Notes under the pieces: generated by a model
What the model saw: the letters and a program-made list of their open reading frames with translations, nothing else
What the model was told of the DNA's origin: nothing
Database searches by the model: none
Program-made: the position numbers and the translations under genes
Shown here: piece after piece, positions 9,264-17,217 of the stretch
Numbering within the stretch: position 1 is the first letter of the stretch
Layout: each line of letters opens with the position of its first letter
Assembly (NCBI RefSeq): GCF_000730665.1
Contig: NZ_BBIV01000027.1
Coordinates: 1-64,000 of the forward strand
From: Pseudomonas plecoglossicida NBRC 103162 = DSM 15088
GTDB taxonomy: Bacteria > Pseudomonadota > Gammaproteobacteria > Pseudomonadales > Pseudomonadaceae
DNA length: 64,000 bases
Direction: 5' to 3'

Positions 9264-10769
9264 ATGTGTGGCATCGTCGGTATCGTCGGTAAGTCGAACG
9301 TCAATCAGGCGCTGTATGACGCGCTTACGGTCCTCCAGCACCGCGGCCAGGACGCTGCTGGTATCGTGACCAGCCACGATGGCCGGTTGTTCCTGCGCAA
9401 GGATAATGGCCTGGTGCGCGACGTCTTCCAGCAGCGCCACATGCAGCGTCTGGTGGGCCACATGGGTATCGGCCACGTGCGCTACCCGACCGCGGGCAGC
9501 TCGACCTCGGCCGAGGCCCAGCCGTTCTATGTCAACTCGCCCTACGGCATCACCCTGGCGCACAACGGCAACCTGACCAACGTCGAGCAGCTGGCCAAGG
9601 AGATCTACGAGTCCGACCTGCGCCACGTCAACACCAACTCCGACTCGGAAGTGCTGCTGAACGTGTTCGCCCATGAGCTGGCCGTGCGCGGCAAGCTGCA
9701 GCCGACCGAAGAAGACGTGTTCGCTGCGGTTTCCCACGTACACAGCCGCTGTGTTGGCGGTTACGCGGTGGTGGCGATGATCACCGGCTACGGCATCGTC
9801 GGCTTCCGCGACCCCAACGGCATCCGCCCGGTGGTGTTCGGCCAGCGTCACACCGACGAAGGCGTGGAATACATGATCGCCTCGGAAAGCGTGGCCCTGG
9901 ACGTGCTCGGCTTCACCCTGATCCGTGACCTGGCGCCGGGCGAAGCGGTGTACATCACCGAGGAAGGCCAGCTCTACACCAAGCAGTGCGCGCAAGACCC
10001 GAACCTGCAGCCGTGCATCTTCGAGCACGTCTACCTGGCCCGCCCTGATTCGATCATCGACGGTATCTCGGTGTACAAGGCGCGTCTGCGCATGGGCGAG
10101 AAGCTCGCCGACAAGATCATGCGCGAGCGTCCGGAACACGACATCGATGTGGTCATCCCGATCCCGGACACCAGCCGCACGGCCGCGCTTGAGCTGGCCA
10201 ACCGGCTCGGCGTCAAGTTCCGCGAAGGCTTCGTCAAGAACCGCTACATCGGCCGTACCTTCATCATGCCCGGCCAGGCCGCGCGCAAGAAATCGGTGCG
10301 CCAGAAGCTCAATGCCATCGAGCTGGAGTTCCGCGGCAAGAACGTGATGCTGGTCGACGACTCGATCGTGCGCGGCACCACCTGCAAGCAGATCATCCAG
10401 ATGGCCCGCGAAGCCGGCGCCAAGAATGTCTACTTCTGCTCCGCGGCCCCCGCGGTGCGCTACCCCAACGTCTACGGCATCGACATGCCGAGCGCTCACG
10501 AACTGATCGCCCACAACCGTACCACCGAACAGGTGGCCGAGTTGATCGGTGCCGACTGGCTGGTCTACCAGGACCTGCCTGACCTGATCGACTCGGTCGG
10601 TGGCGGCAAGATCAAGATCGAGCACTTCGATTGCGCGGTGTTCAATGGTGAGTACGTCACCGGCGACATCGACGAGGCCTACCTGGAACGCATCGAGCAG
10701 GCCCGTAACGACCTGGCCAAGGTGAAGAACCAGGCTGTCAGCGCGATCATCGACCTCTACAACAACTGA
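9264..10769 (+). CDS. purF: Amidophosphoribosyltransferase PurF
   Basis: PurF catalyses the first committed step of purine synthesis, transferring ammonia from glutamine to PRPP. The 501-residue protein must start at the ATG at 9264, because Cys2 becomes the N-terminal nucleophile of the glutaminase domain (MCGIVGIVG) once Met is removed; the in-frame TTG nine bases upstream would block this. The C-terminal phosphoribosyltransferase domain has the PRPP loop VMLVDDSIVRGTT near residue 365. GTAGGGGTT upstream is the ribosome site. metZ follows after 15 bases, an arrangement common in Pseudomonas. Confidence 0.98.
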   Translation: MCGIVGIVGKSNVNQALYDALTVLQHRGQDAAGIVTSHDGRLFLRKDNGLVRDVFQQRHMQRLVGHMGIGHVRYPTAGSSTSAEAQPFYVNSPYGITLAHNGNLTNVEQLAKEIYESDLRHVNTNSDSEVLLNVFAHELAVRGKLQPTEEDVFAAVSHVHSRCVGGYAVVAMITGYGIVGFRDPNGIRPVVFGQRHTDEGVEYMIASESVALDVLGFTLIRDLAPGEAVYITEEGQLYTKQCAQDPNLQPCIFEHVYLARPDSIIDGISVYKARLRMGEKLADKIMRERPEHDIDVVIPIPDTSRTAALELANRLGVKFREGFVKNRYIGRTFIMPGQAARKKSVRQKLNAIELEFRGKNVMLVDDSIVRGTTCKQIIQMAREAGAKNVYFCSAAPAVRYPNVYGIDMPSAHELIAHNRTTEQVAELIGADWLVYQDLPDLIDSVGGGKIKIEHFDCAVFNGEYVTGDIDEAYLERIEQARNDLAKVKNQAVSAIIDLYNN

Positions 10770-10784
10770 TCAGGGAGCAGCGGC

Positions 10785-11996
10785 ATGACAGATCAATGGG
10801 ATGCCGGGCGACTGGACAGTGACCTCGAGGGTGTCGGTTTCGATACCCTTGCGGTGCGCGCCGGTCAGAGCCGTTCACCGGAGGCAGAGCACAGCGAAGC
10901 GCTGTTCCTGACCTCCAGCTATGTGTTCCGCACGGCTGCAGATGCAGCCGCGCGCTTTGCTGGCGAAACGCCGGGCAATGTCTATTCGCGTTACACCAAC
11001 CCGTCGGTGCGAGTCTTCGAAGAGCGCCTGGCGGCGATGGAAGGTGCCGAGCAGGCCGTGGGCACCTCCACCGGCATGGCGGCGATCCTCGCCGTGGTGA
11101 TGTCGCTGTGCAGCGCCGGTGACCATGTGCTGGTGTCGCAGAGCGTGTTCGGCTCGACCATCAGCCTGTTCGAGAAGTACTTCAAGCGCTTTGGCCTGCA
11201 GGTGGACTATGTGCCGCTGGTCGACCTGAACGGTTGGGAAAAAGCCATCAAGGCCAACACCAAGCTGCTGATCGTCGAGTCGCCGTCCAACCCGCTGGCC
11301 GAGCTGGTCGATATCACCGCCCTCAGCGAAATCGCCCACGCCCGCGGCGCCATGCTGGTGGTCGACAACTGCTTCAGCACTCCAGCCTTGCAGCAGCCGC
11401 TCAAGCTCGGTGCCGACATCGTGTTCCACTCGGCCACCAAGTTCATCGACGGCCAGGGCCGTTGCATGGGCGGTGTGGTCGCAGGACGCAGCGAGCAGAT
11501 GAAAGAAGTGGTGGGCTTCCTGCGCACCGCTGGCCCGACCCTCAGTCCATTCAACGCCTGGATCTTCACCAAGGGCCTTGAAACCCTGAAGCTGCGCATG
11601 CGTGCGCACTGCGAGAGCGCCCAGCGCCTGGCCGAATGGCTGGAGCAGCAGGAAGGGGTGGAGAAGGTCCATTACGCCGGCCTGCCGAGCCACCCGCAGC
11701 ATGAACTGGCCAAGCGCCAGATGAGCGGCTTCGGGGCGGTGGTCAGCTTCGAGGTCAAAGGCGGCAAAGAGGGCGCCTGGCGCTTCATCGATGCCACGCG
11801 GGTGATTTCCATCACCACCAACCTGGGTGACAGCAAGACCACCATCGCCCACCCGGCCACCACCTCCCACGGCCGTCTGACGCCGCAGGAGCGTGAGGCT
11901 GCGGGTATTCGCGACAGCTTGATCCGCGTTGCCGTAGGCCTTGAAGACGTGGCCGACCTGCAGGCGGACCTGGCCCGTGGGCTGGCGGCACTGTGA
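10785..11996 (+). CDS. metZ: O-succinylhomoserine sulfhydrylase MetZ
   Basis: MetZ makes homocysteine directly from O-succinylhomoserine and sulfide, the direct-sulfhydrylation route of methionine synthesis in Pseudomonas. The 403-residue protein belongs to the Cys/Met PLP enzyme family. The PLP-binding lysine is Lys219 in HSATKFIDGQG, and the cofactor-contact motif YSRYTNPSV is near residue 67. The lack of an early secretion signal and the LGDSKTTIAHPATTSHG block fit the family. The stop codon overlaps the GTG start of the next gene (GTGA), so both are probably coupled and co-transcribed with purF. Confidence 0.95.
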   Translation: MTDQWDAGRLDSDLEGVGFDTLAVRAGQSRSPEAEHSEALFLTSSYVFRTAADAAARFAGETPGNVYSRYTNPSVRVFEERLAAMEGAEQAVGTSTGMAAILAVVMSLCSAGDHVLVSQSVFGSTISLFEKYFKRFGLQVDYVPLVDLNGWEKAIKANTKLLIVESPSNPLAELVDITALSEIAHARGAMLVVDNCFSTPALQQPLKLGADIVFHSATKFIDGQGRCMGGVVAGRSEQMKEVVGFLRTAGPTLSPFNAWIFTKGLETLKLRMRAHCESAQRLAEWLEQQEGVEKVHYAGLPSHPQHELAKRQMSGFGAVVSFEVKGGKEGAWRFIDATRVISITTNLGDSKTTIAHPATTSHGRLTPQEREAAGIRDSLIRVAVGLEDVADLQADLARGLAAL

Positions 11997-12766
11997 TCGA
12001 CTGGAAGGGTGGCGCGCCGGGCCATAACGGCCGGGTAGCCCTGGTGACCGGTGCCGCACGCGGCATCGGCCTGGGCATCGCTGCCTGGTTGATCTGCGAA
12101 GGCTGGCAAGTGGTGCTCAGCGACCTCGACCGCCCGCGCGGTGCCAAGGTGGCCAAGGCCCTTGGCGACAATGCCTGGTTCATCACCATGGACGTCTCCG
12201 ATGAAGCCCAGGTCAGCGCTGGCGTGTCGCAGGTGCTCGGGCAGTTCGGGCGGCTGGATGCGCTGGTGTGCAACGCAGCCATCGCCAATCCGCACAACCA
12301 TACCCTGGAAAGCTTGAGCCTGGCGCAATGGAACCGGGTGCTGGCAGTCAACCTCAATGGTCCGATGCTGCTGGCCAAGCATTGCGCGCCGTACCTGCGT
12401 GCGCACAATGGCGCGATCGTCAACCTGACCTCGACCCGGGCCCGGCAGTCCGAACCGGACACCGAAGCCTACGCGGCGAGCAAGGGCGGCCTCATGGCGC
12501 TGACCCATGCCCTGGCCATGAGCCTGGGGCCCGAGATTCGCGTCAATGCGGTGAGCCCGGGCTGGATCGACGCCCGTGACCCGTCGCAGCGCCGTGCCGA
12601 GCCCTTGACCGAGGCCGACCATGCCCAGCACCCGACAGGCAGGGTAGGGACCGTGGAAGATGTCGCGGCCATGGTCGCCTGGTTGCTGTCGCGTCAGGCG
12701 GCGTTCGTCACCGGCCAGGAGTTCGTGGTCGATGGCGGCATGACCCGCAAGATGATCTACACGTGA
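11993..12766 (+). CDS. Short-chain dehydrogenase/reductase
   Basis: This 257-residue protein is a classical short-chain dehydrogenase. It has the NAD(P)-binding motif TGAARGIG near residues 20-27, the NAAIA segment, and the catalytic Tyr160 and Lys164 in YAASK. The substrate is not predictable. Translation starts at the GTG that overlaps the metZ stop, so it is coupled to metZ; this pairing recurs in pseudomonads but does not reveal a role in methionine metabolism. The Rossmann Asp in LSDLD suggests NAD rather than NADP, which is an inference. A strong terminator follows the gene. Confidence 0.88.
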   Translation: MIDWKGGAPGHNGRVALVTGAARGIGLGIAAWLICEGWQVVLSDLDRPRGAKVAKALGDNAWFITMDVSDEAQVSAGVSQVLGQFGRLDALVCNAAIANPHNHTLESLSLAQWNRVLAVNLNGPMLLAKHCAPYLRAHNGAIVNLTSTRARQSEPDTEAYAASKGGLMALTHALAMSLGPEIRVNAVSPGWIDARDPSQRRAEPLTEADHAQHPTGRVGTVEDVAAMVAWLLSRQAAFVTGQEFVVDGGMTRKMIYT

Positions 12767-12802
12767 GCTACAAGCTGCAAGCTGCAAGCTGCAAGCTGCA
12801 AG
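12767..12802 (+). repeat. Tandem heptamer repeat (GCTGCAA units)
   Basis: Directly after the dehydrogenase stop codon the seven-base unit GCTGCAA is repeated about four times, with one variant copy first (GCTACAA). Inverted relatives (CTTGCAGCTT) lie at 12879-12902 on the other side of the terminator. Confidence 0.8.
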
Positions 12803-12824
12803 AAGGGACCGCGAGGTCCCTTCG
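12803..12824 (+). terminator. Hairpin terminator after the metZ operon
   Basis: AAGGGACC (12803-12810) pairs with GGTCCCTT (12815-12822) around the loop GCGA, a stable tetraloop. The T-tract is poor, but this is the only structure closing the purF-metZ-dehydrogenase run. Confidence 0.65.
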
Positions 12825-12926
12825 TCATTTGCAGGGTGCGGAAAATGAAAGGACGACGGCACTTGGCTTTTTCTTGCGGCTTGCAGCTTGAAACTTGCAG
12901 CTGAAAGAAAAAATTCAACGGGGCTA

Positions 12927-12955
12927 TTGACTTAGCATCGGTACCTGCGTAAATT
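12927..12955 (+). promoter_or_regulatory. Sigma-70 promoter of the tRNA cluster
   Basis: TTGACT (12927-12932) and TAAATT (12950-12955) are separated by exactly 17 bases and lie 41 bases before tRNA-Val. The following GC-rich stretch TCGCGGCC resembles the discriminator of stringently controlled stable-RNA promoters. Confidence 0.7.
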
Positions 12956-12996
12956 TCGCGGCCTCAGCGAAGCAAACGCAACAAGCAACATCGCGA

Positions 12997-13072
12997 GGGT
13001 GATTAGCTCAGCCGGGAGAGCATCTGCCTTACAAGCAGAGGGTCGGCGGTTCGATCCCGTCATCACCCACCA
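12997..13072 (+). tRNA. tRNA-Val (anticodon TAC)
   Basis: A complete cloverleaf is visible. The acceptor stem GGGTGAT pairs with ATCACCC, the D-loop contains AGCTCAGCCGGGAGAGC, and the anticodon loop CTTACAA places TAC at the anticodon. The T-arm reads GGCGGTTCGATCCCGTC, and CCA is encoded at 13070-13072. TAC decodes valine codons GUA and GUG. Confidence 0.95.
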
Positions 13073-13151
13073 CTTCCTGAGATGTTCCTGGTGCAACAGG
13101 TTTCGAAAGAAGCCAAGAGCCAGAGAGGAACAGGACGCAAGTCCACACTGC

Positions 13152-13228
13152 GCAGCGGTAGTTCAGTCGGTTAGAATACCGGCCTGTCACGCCGGGGGTC
13201 GCGGGTTCGAGTCCCGTCCGCTGCGCCA
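13152..13228 (+). tRNA. tRNA-Asp (anticodon GTC), copy 1
   Basis: Acceptor stem GCAGCGG pairs with CCGCTGC. The anticodon loop CTGTCAC carries GTC, the T-arm is CGGGTTCGAGTCCCG, and the encoded CCA end is at 13226-13228. It is 77 bases long and identical to the two copies downstream. Confidence 0.96.
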
Positions 13229-13328
13229 TTTTCAAGTAACAGATGGGTGCCTGGCACCGGTCTGAAGCCAAAGGCGAACGTGCCTGAGGCTGATCCCAGT
13301 TTCAATCGGGCGCAAGCCTGAACGATAC

Positions 13329-13405
13329 GCAGCGGTAGTTCAGTCGGTTAGAATACCGGCCTGTCACGCCGGGGGTCGCGGGTTCGAGTCCCGTCCGCTG
13401 CGCCA
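13329..13405 (+). tRNA. tRNA-Asp (anticodon GTC), copy 2
   Basis: This copy is identical in all 77 bases to copies 1 and 3, including the encoded CCA. It is preceded by the leader TTTCAATCGGGCGCAAGCCTG, nearly the same as the leader of copy 3, which points to a recent tandem duplication. Confidence 0.96.
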
Positions 13406-13450
13406 TCTTCGCTTCGAGGTCCCATGAACACCTCGTTGCAAACACAAGAG

Positions 13451-13475
13451 AAGCGAACACCGAGTCGCTTTTTTT
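13451..13475 (+). terminator. Terminator between tRNA-Asp copies 2 and 3
   Basis: AAGCGA (13451-13456) pairs with TCGCTT (13465-13470), followed directly by seven T. The stem is short, so read-through to copy 3 is possible. Confidence 0.6.
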
Positions 13476-13547
13476 GTGCCTACCCTGAGGCCTTGAGCGC
13501 CGGAAGGGTAGACCCAGGTTTCAACCGGGCGCAAGCCTGGATGATAC

Positions 13548-13624
13548 GCAGCGGTAGTTCAGTCGGTTAGAATACCGGCCTGTCACGCCGGGGGTCGCGG
13601 GTTCGAGTCCCGTCCGCTGCGCCA
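13548..13624 (+). tRNA. tRNA-Asp (anticodon GTC), copy 3
   Basis: Third identical 77-base copy, with acceptor GCAGCGG/CCGCTGC, anticodon GTC and CCA at 13622-13624. It shares with copy 2 the upstream sequence GGGCGCAAGCCTG and the downstream sequence ATCTTCGC. Confidence 0.96.
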
Positions 13625-13668
13625 TCTTCGCCTCGAGGCCCCTTGAACGCCTCGAAGCAAAACGAGAA

Positions 13669-13691
13669 AGCGACCTTAGGGTCGCTTTTTT
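13669..13691 (+). terminator. Terminator of the tRNA cluster
   Basis: AGCGACC (13669-13675) pairs with GGTCGCT (13680-13686) around the loop TTAG, followed by a run of six T. This is a textbook intrinsic terminator. Confidence 0.85.
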
Positions 13692-13813
13692 CGTTTCCGG
13701 GCCAGTGCGATCGACATTTACACGATGCTGACAGACTCTTCACTGATGAACGGTTTCAGTGACCCGGTGCAGTGATGCACAATAGACCCTTCTCGACTTA
13801 CCCGGAATTCGCA

Positions 13814-14644
13814 ATGACCAGATCTTCCGTCTACGGTGCGCTCGGGCTGGCCCTGGTGCTGGCGGGCGTGACCGGTTGCTCCTCGAAAAAAGCCGCGATC
13901 TACGAGCATGAGAACTTCGATGACTCGGGTACCTACTCGCGCAGTTTCCCCATCAGCGATGCAGGGTCCTGCGAAGCGGCCCGGCGCGCGCTGCTGAGCC
14001 AGGGGTACATCATCACCAACAGTGGCCCCAACCAGATTGCCGGTAACAAGAGTTTCCAGCAGAACAACGAGAACCACCTGCAGATCAGTTTCAGCGTGAC
14101 CTGCGCGCCGGACAGCAGTGACGAGCAGCGCTCGACCGTGTTCGCCAACGCCCTGCAGGACCGCTATGCGTTGAAAAAATCCAACACCTCGGCCAGCCTG
14201 GGTGTAGGGATTCTGGGTTCGGTGTCGATGCCGATCGGTTCCAGCGACGACTCCATGGTCAAGGTCGCCAGCGAGACGGTGACCGCGCCGCAGTTCTACG
14301 AGCGTTATTTCGCGCTGGTGGAAAGTTACCTGCCCAAGCCGAAGAAACTCAGCAAGAAGGTCGAGGCGCCAGCGCCCAAGGCCGAGAAGCCTGCGCCTGA
14401 GCTCGGATTGCCGGAGCAGGCTGCAGCGACGCCAGCGCCACAGCCACAGCCACAGCCCACTCCCGAGCCTGCGGCAGTTGCGCCAGCAAGCGAGGCGGTA
14501 GCGGCGCCGGTGGTTGATGACAGCCAAGGCTCGCAACCGCTGGCACCGCCGTCAGAGGCTGCGCCGATCCAGGTGCAGCAGGATGCGCCGCCTGCCGAAG
14601 CTACGCCAGCCTCGCCAGCGAGCGGCGACAACACAGGTTCTTGA
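13814..14644 (+). CDS. DUF2242 lipoprotein
   Basis: This 276-residue protein begins with a lipoprotein signal peptide whose lipobox VTGC ends at Cys22, so it should be lipidated and sit in the outer or inner membrane facing the periplasm. The body (about residues 27-180) matches the DUF2242 family as I recall it, with YEHENFDDSGTYSR at its start. The last 90 residues are a low-complexity tail of Ala, Pro, Gln and Glu. I chose the ATG at 13814, which gives a proper signal peptide; an earlier in-frame ATG would add 14 non-hydrophobic residues. The function is not known. It appears to be a single gene between the tRNA cluster and a hairpin. Confidence 0.85.
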   Translation: MTRSSVYGALGLALVLAGVTGCSSKKAAIYEHENFDDSGTYSRSFPISDAGSCEAARRALLSQGYIITNSGPNQIAGNKSFQQNNENHLQISFSVTCAPDSSDEQRSTVFANALQDRYALKKSNTSASLGVGILGSVSMPIGSSDDSMVKVASETVTAPQFYERYFALVESYLPKPKKLSKKVEAPAPKAEKPAPELGLPEQAAATPAPQPQPQPTPEPAAVAPASEAVAAPVVDDSQGSQPLAPPSEAAPIQVQQDAPPAEATPASPASGDNTGS

Positions 14645-14716
14645 ATTCCTTCGTTACAGATGCCAGGGGATGACTTTCCAGGTGCCTGCTACGTTTACCA
14701 CTCATGGGCTTGTCAT

Positions 14717-14752
14717 CATGCCTTCATCCCGCTCACTTAGCGTGAAGGCATG
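14717..14752 (+). other. Perfect 10-bp inverted repeat
   Basis: CATGCCTTCA (14717-14726) and TGAAGGCATG (14743-14752) are exact reverse complements separated by 16 bases. No T-tract follows. It lies between the DUF2242 gene and the small gene at 14788 and could be a terminator, an operator or a leader structure. Confidence 0.5.
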
Positions 14753-14787
14753 ACCAACGAAGACTTTGAGTGAAGAAGACGCAGGCG

Positions 14788-14874
14788 ATGGATGACTATC
14801 AGGAAGAGCTGCTCGAATACCAGGCCTATGAGCTGGATACCCCTGAACCGGCCGAAGACGCTACCGAGCTTTAG
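14788..14874 (+). CDS. 28-residue acidic micro-protein
   Basis: An ATG opens a 28-codon frame, MDDYQEELLEYQAYELDTPE followed by PAEDATEL. It is strongly acidic (about 11 Asp/Glu, no Lys or Arg) and has aromatic residues spaced through the first half. GAAGACGCAGG upstream gives a possible ribosome site, and an in-frame GTG at 14770 would add MKKTQA. The stop codon overlaps the stop codon of the convergent AraC-type regulator by three bases. I believe similar short acidic proteins occur at this site in other Pseudomonas, but that is from memory. Function unknown. Confidence 0.55.
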   Translation: MDDYQEELLEYQAYELDTPEPAEDATEL

Positions 14875-15911
14875 CCCACTCGCCGCTGGTTGCGGCGAAA
14901 TTCCCCCGGTGTGATGCCTGTCCAGCGCTTGAATGCGCGCTGGAAGGCCTCGGCCGATGCAAACCCCAGCAGATAGGCGATCTCGCCAAAGGCCAGTTCC
15001 GTGTCGCGGATGTAGGTCTCGGCCAGGTCGCGCCGCGTGTCGTTGAGCAGGCTGCGAAACCGCGTGCCTTCTTCGGCCAGTTTGCGCCGCAAGGTCCAGG
15101 TGGGCAGTTGCAGGTGCAGCGCCACTTCCTCCAGGTCCGGTTCACGACCGCCATTGAGCAGCGGGCCGAGCAGGTGGGTGATGCGCTCGCCCAGGCTGCG
15201 CACCCGGGTGCGCTGAAGCAGTTCGTCCTCACACAATTGCAGCAGGTGCTGCCAGGTGCTCGGGCAATGCTGGGGGTTGGGCAGGTCCAGCGTGGCGCGG
15301 CTCAGGCGCAGCTGGTTGGCGCTGGCAGCAAATTGCACCGCGCTGCTGCACAGCGGCGGGTACTGGGCGGCATAGTCGGGCGCTTCGAATTCCACTTCCA
15401 GCCGATCCGCCTGCAGCGTGCTCCCGGCCAGGGCGCCCAGTTGGGCCAGCCAGCCGGACAATAGCGAATCGACCACGAACCGGTTGTAGGCGTTGTAGGG
15501 GCTGATCGAATAGAAGCGCAGCCAGGCCCCGTGAGGGTCTTCGACAAAACGTGAATGACCTCGATAATTGGCGGCATACAGCGGTTCGAAGCGCAGCAAG
15601 GTGCGCGCAGCTTCGCCGAGAGTCGGGGCCTGGGCTGCGGTGACACCTGCCAGGCCGGCCTGGGCCAGCCGGCTCAAACGCCCCATGTGCAAGCCCAGCG
15701 CCGGCTGTCCGCACAGCGTGATGGCGGCATGCCCCAGGTGCATGTAGCGGGGGATCGACAGGCGACCGCAGGCTTCGGCCAGGCGTGTCGCGTCCAGCCC
15801 GTAACGGCGAAGCAGAGGGGTTGGGTCGTGGCCCAGTTCGCGCAAGGCTTCGGCCAGGGGCTGGACGAAGCCGACAGACAGGTCGCCCAAGCGCACGCGG
15901 GGACGGGTCAT
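14871..15911 (-). CDS. AraC-family transcriptional regulator
   Basis: This 346-residue protein has the architecture of the OruR/ArgR-like AraC subgroup. A large N-terminal arabinose-binding-type effector domain (about residues 10-200) is followed by a C-terminal double helix-turn-helix (about 240-340) with the signature LAFGEIAYLLGFASAEAFQRAFKRW split between the second helix and the conserved tail. The final residues GITPGEFRRN are typical. I chose the ATG at 15911, giving MTRPRVRLGDLSVGF; the frame is open upstream but lies inside the next gene. It begins five bases after the stop of the nitrilase-like gene on the same strand, so the two are probably one transcript. The effector is unknown. 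Confidence 0.9.
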   Translation of the reverse strand: MTRPRVRLGDLSVGFVQPLAEALRELGHDPTPLLRRYGLDATRLAEACGRLSIPRYMHLGHAAITLCGQPALGLHMGRLSRLAQAGLAGVTAAQAPTLGEAARTLLRFEPLYAANYRGHSRFVEDPHGAWLRFYSISPYNAYNRFVVDSLLSGWLAQLGALAGSTLQADRLEVEFEAPDYAAQYPPLCSSAVQFAASANQLRLSRATLDLPNPQHCPSTWQHLLQLCEDELLQRTRVRSLGERITHLLGPLLNGGREPDLEEVALHLQLPTWTLRRKLAEEGTRFRSLLNDTRRDLAETYIRDTELAFGEIAYLLGFASAEAFQRAFKRWTGITPGEFRRNQRRVG

Positions 15912-15915
15912 TGCC

Positions 15916-17034
15916 TTACAGCCACAGGTTGAGCAGGCGTGCGCCAGGGCTGGGCGGGCCCGCGAACAGCGCACCCGCCTGGTGGGCGAAGCCCTGGCCA
16001 TCACTGCCCTGTTCCCAGAACTGCCCGCGCATGAATACGCTCATGCTGCTGATGCCGTTGTCTGCGGCTTGGGTCAGGCGCTGCCAGGCCGCTTGCTCGC
16101 TGACCTCGCCGCGTTGCAGGACGAGCTCCTGCGCTGCGTCCTGGTGGCGGTTGCCACGCCAAGGGGCCTCCCAACTGCCTTTGCCGCTGAGAAAGGCAGG
16201 GTTGGCAATCAGTTGTACCTGCTGTTGCTCCAGCTGGCGTTGATTCTCCGGATACCAGCTGTCACTGCCGATGAGAACGCCCAGGCGTCCGGCCGGCGTC
16301 TGCAGCACTTGCAGCGGGAAGTGCCGGCCATGATGGATGTAGCGTCGCACTTCGCTGTCGGGGTATTGCTGTCGCTGAGGCTGGCCCAGCAATGAGCCGT
16401 CGGTGGCAAACACCAGGCAGCTGTTGAACAGTGGGCCGCTGCCGGCATGCAGTACACCCTGTTCCACATAGGGGGCGGGCAGCACGATCGAGCCGGCCAC
16501 CAGGGTCACGCCGAACTCCCGGGCCAGGCTGCCGAACAGTTGCTGGTAGTCGCTGGCCATCTGCTTGGCCTTCATGCGCAAGTGGGCGTCGGCACGGCGG
16601 TCATCGCCGCTGGCCCGCAACATCGCCAAGCCATAGCGCAGCGGGTTGCTCAGCTCCAGCCACTGTTCCGCCTCGCGGCTGTGGGTCACCTGGTACAGCT
16701 CGTTCTTCTCGCCGCGGGCCCATAGCCAGGTGCCGATGTGCTCCGGCAGCACCACCACCGTGCGCGGGCCGATCAGGCCCTCGGCGCGGGCTTGTTCGAG
16801 GTAGGCCGCGAGCTTGCGGTGCAGGCGTTGCAGGTTCTGGTAGTCGCTGGGGTAGAGCAGCGGTTCGATGCCCAGCAGGTTGCCACGCTCACCAGGCACG
16901 CCATGATTGAGTGCCAGCTCGATGCGCAAGTCGGACAGGTAATGGCCTTCCGGCCGTTGCTGAGTCCAGAAACCGTAGCCGCACAGAGCGGCGATCATCA
17001 CCAGCGCGAGGGCGCTTGTCAGGAGTTTTCGCAT
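15916..17034 (-). CDS. Nitrilase-superfamily protein, probably inactive
   Basis: The 372-residue product has an N-terminal membrane anchor or signal (about residues 2-22) and a carbon-nitrogen hydrolase domain. The catalytic glutamate is retained in VVVLPEH. The nucleophile motif, usually LICYD, instead reads LIGSD before WYPE, so the cysteine is absent. The usual lysine of the RK-x-H motif also seems replaced, in GQPQRQQYPDSE. The protein may therefore be a pseudo-enzyme or use a different nucleophile such as the adjacent serine. It lies directly upstream of, and is probably co-transcribed with, an AraC-type regulator. I chose the ATG at 17034; a TTG at 17061 is possible. Confidence 0.75.
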   Translation of the reverse strand: MRKLLTSALALVMIAALCGYGFWTQQRPEGHYLSDLRIELALNHGVPGERGNLLGIEPLLYPSDYQNLQRLHRKLAAYLEQARAEGLIGPRTVVVLPEHIGTWLWARGEKNELYQVTHSREAEQWLELSNPLRYGLAMLRASGDDRRADAHLRMKAKQMASDYQQLFGSLAREFGVTLVAGSIVLPAPYVEQGVLHAGSGPLFNSCLVFATDGSLLGQPQRQQYPDSEVRRYIHHGRHFPLQVLQTPAGRLGVLIGSDSWYPENQRQLEQQQVQLIANPAFLSGKGSWEAPWRGNRHQDAAQELVLQRGEVSEQAAWQRLTQAADNGISSMSVFMRGQFWEQGSDGQGFAHQAGALFAGPPSPGARLLNLWL

Positions 17035-17130
17035 GCAGCTTGGTGGCGCCGAGTAGACCAAAGGTTTCCTAGGGTAGTCCTGCTGTGCAGGAGGATCAAT
17101 AAGTTGTCAGTTACGATCATTGAGCGCATT

Positions 17131-17144
17131 CAAACGGCTGTTTA
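17131..17144 (+). promoter_or_regulatory. PsrA-like operator before fadH
   Basis: CAAAC-GGCT-GTTTA matches the PsrA consensus (G or C)AAAC-N2 to 4-GTTT(G or C) except for the last base. PsrA is a TetR-family repressor that responds to long-chain fatty acids in Pseudomonas. The site lies 74 bases before the FadH start codon, in the divergent region shared with the nitrilase-like gene. Confidence 0.45.
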
Positions 17145-17217
17145 ATGTCGTTGGCATAAACGACGGGACCCGCGAGGTACCCGCATTCCGTGATCACGCC
17201 ACATGGGGAACCGTTCC

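Noticed and set aside
12767..12902. Possible CRISPR-like array
   Set aside because: The repeated unit is only seven bases with no spacers, so it is a tandem repeat and not a CRISPR.
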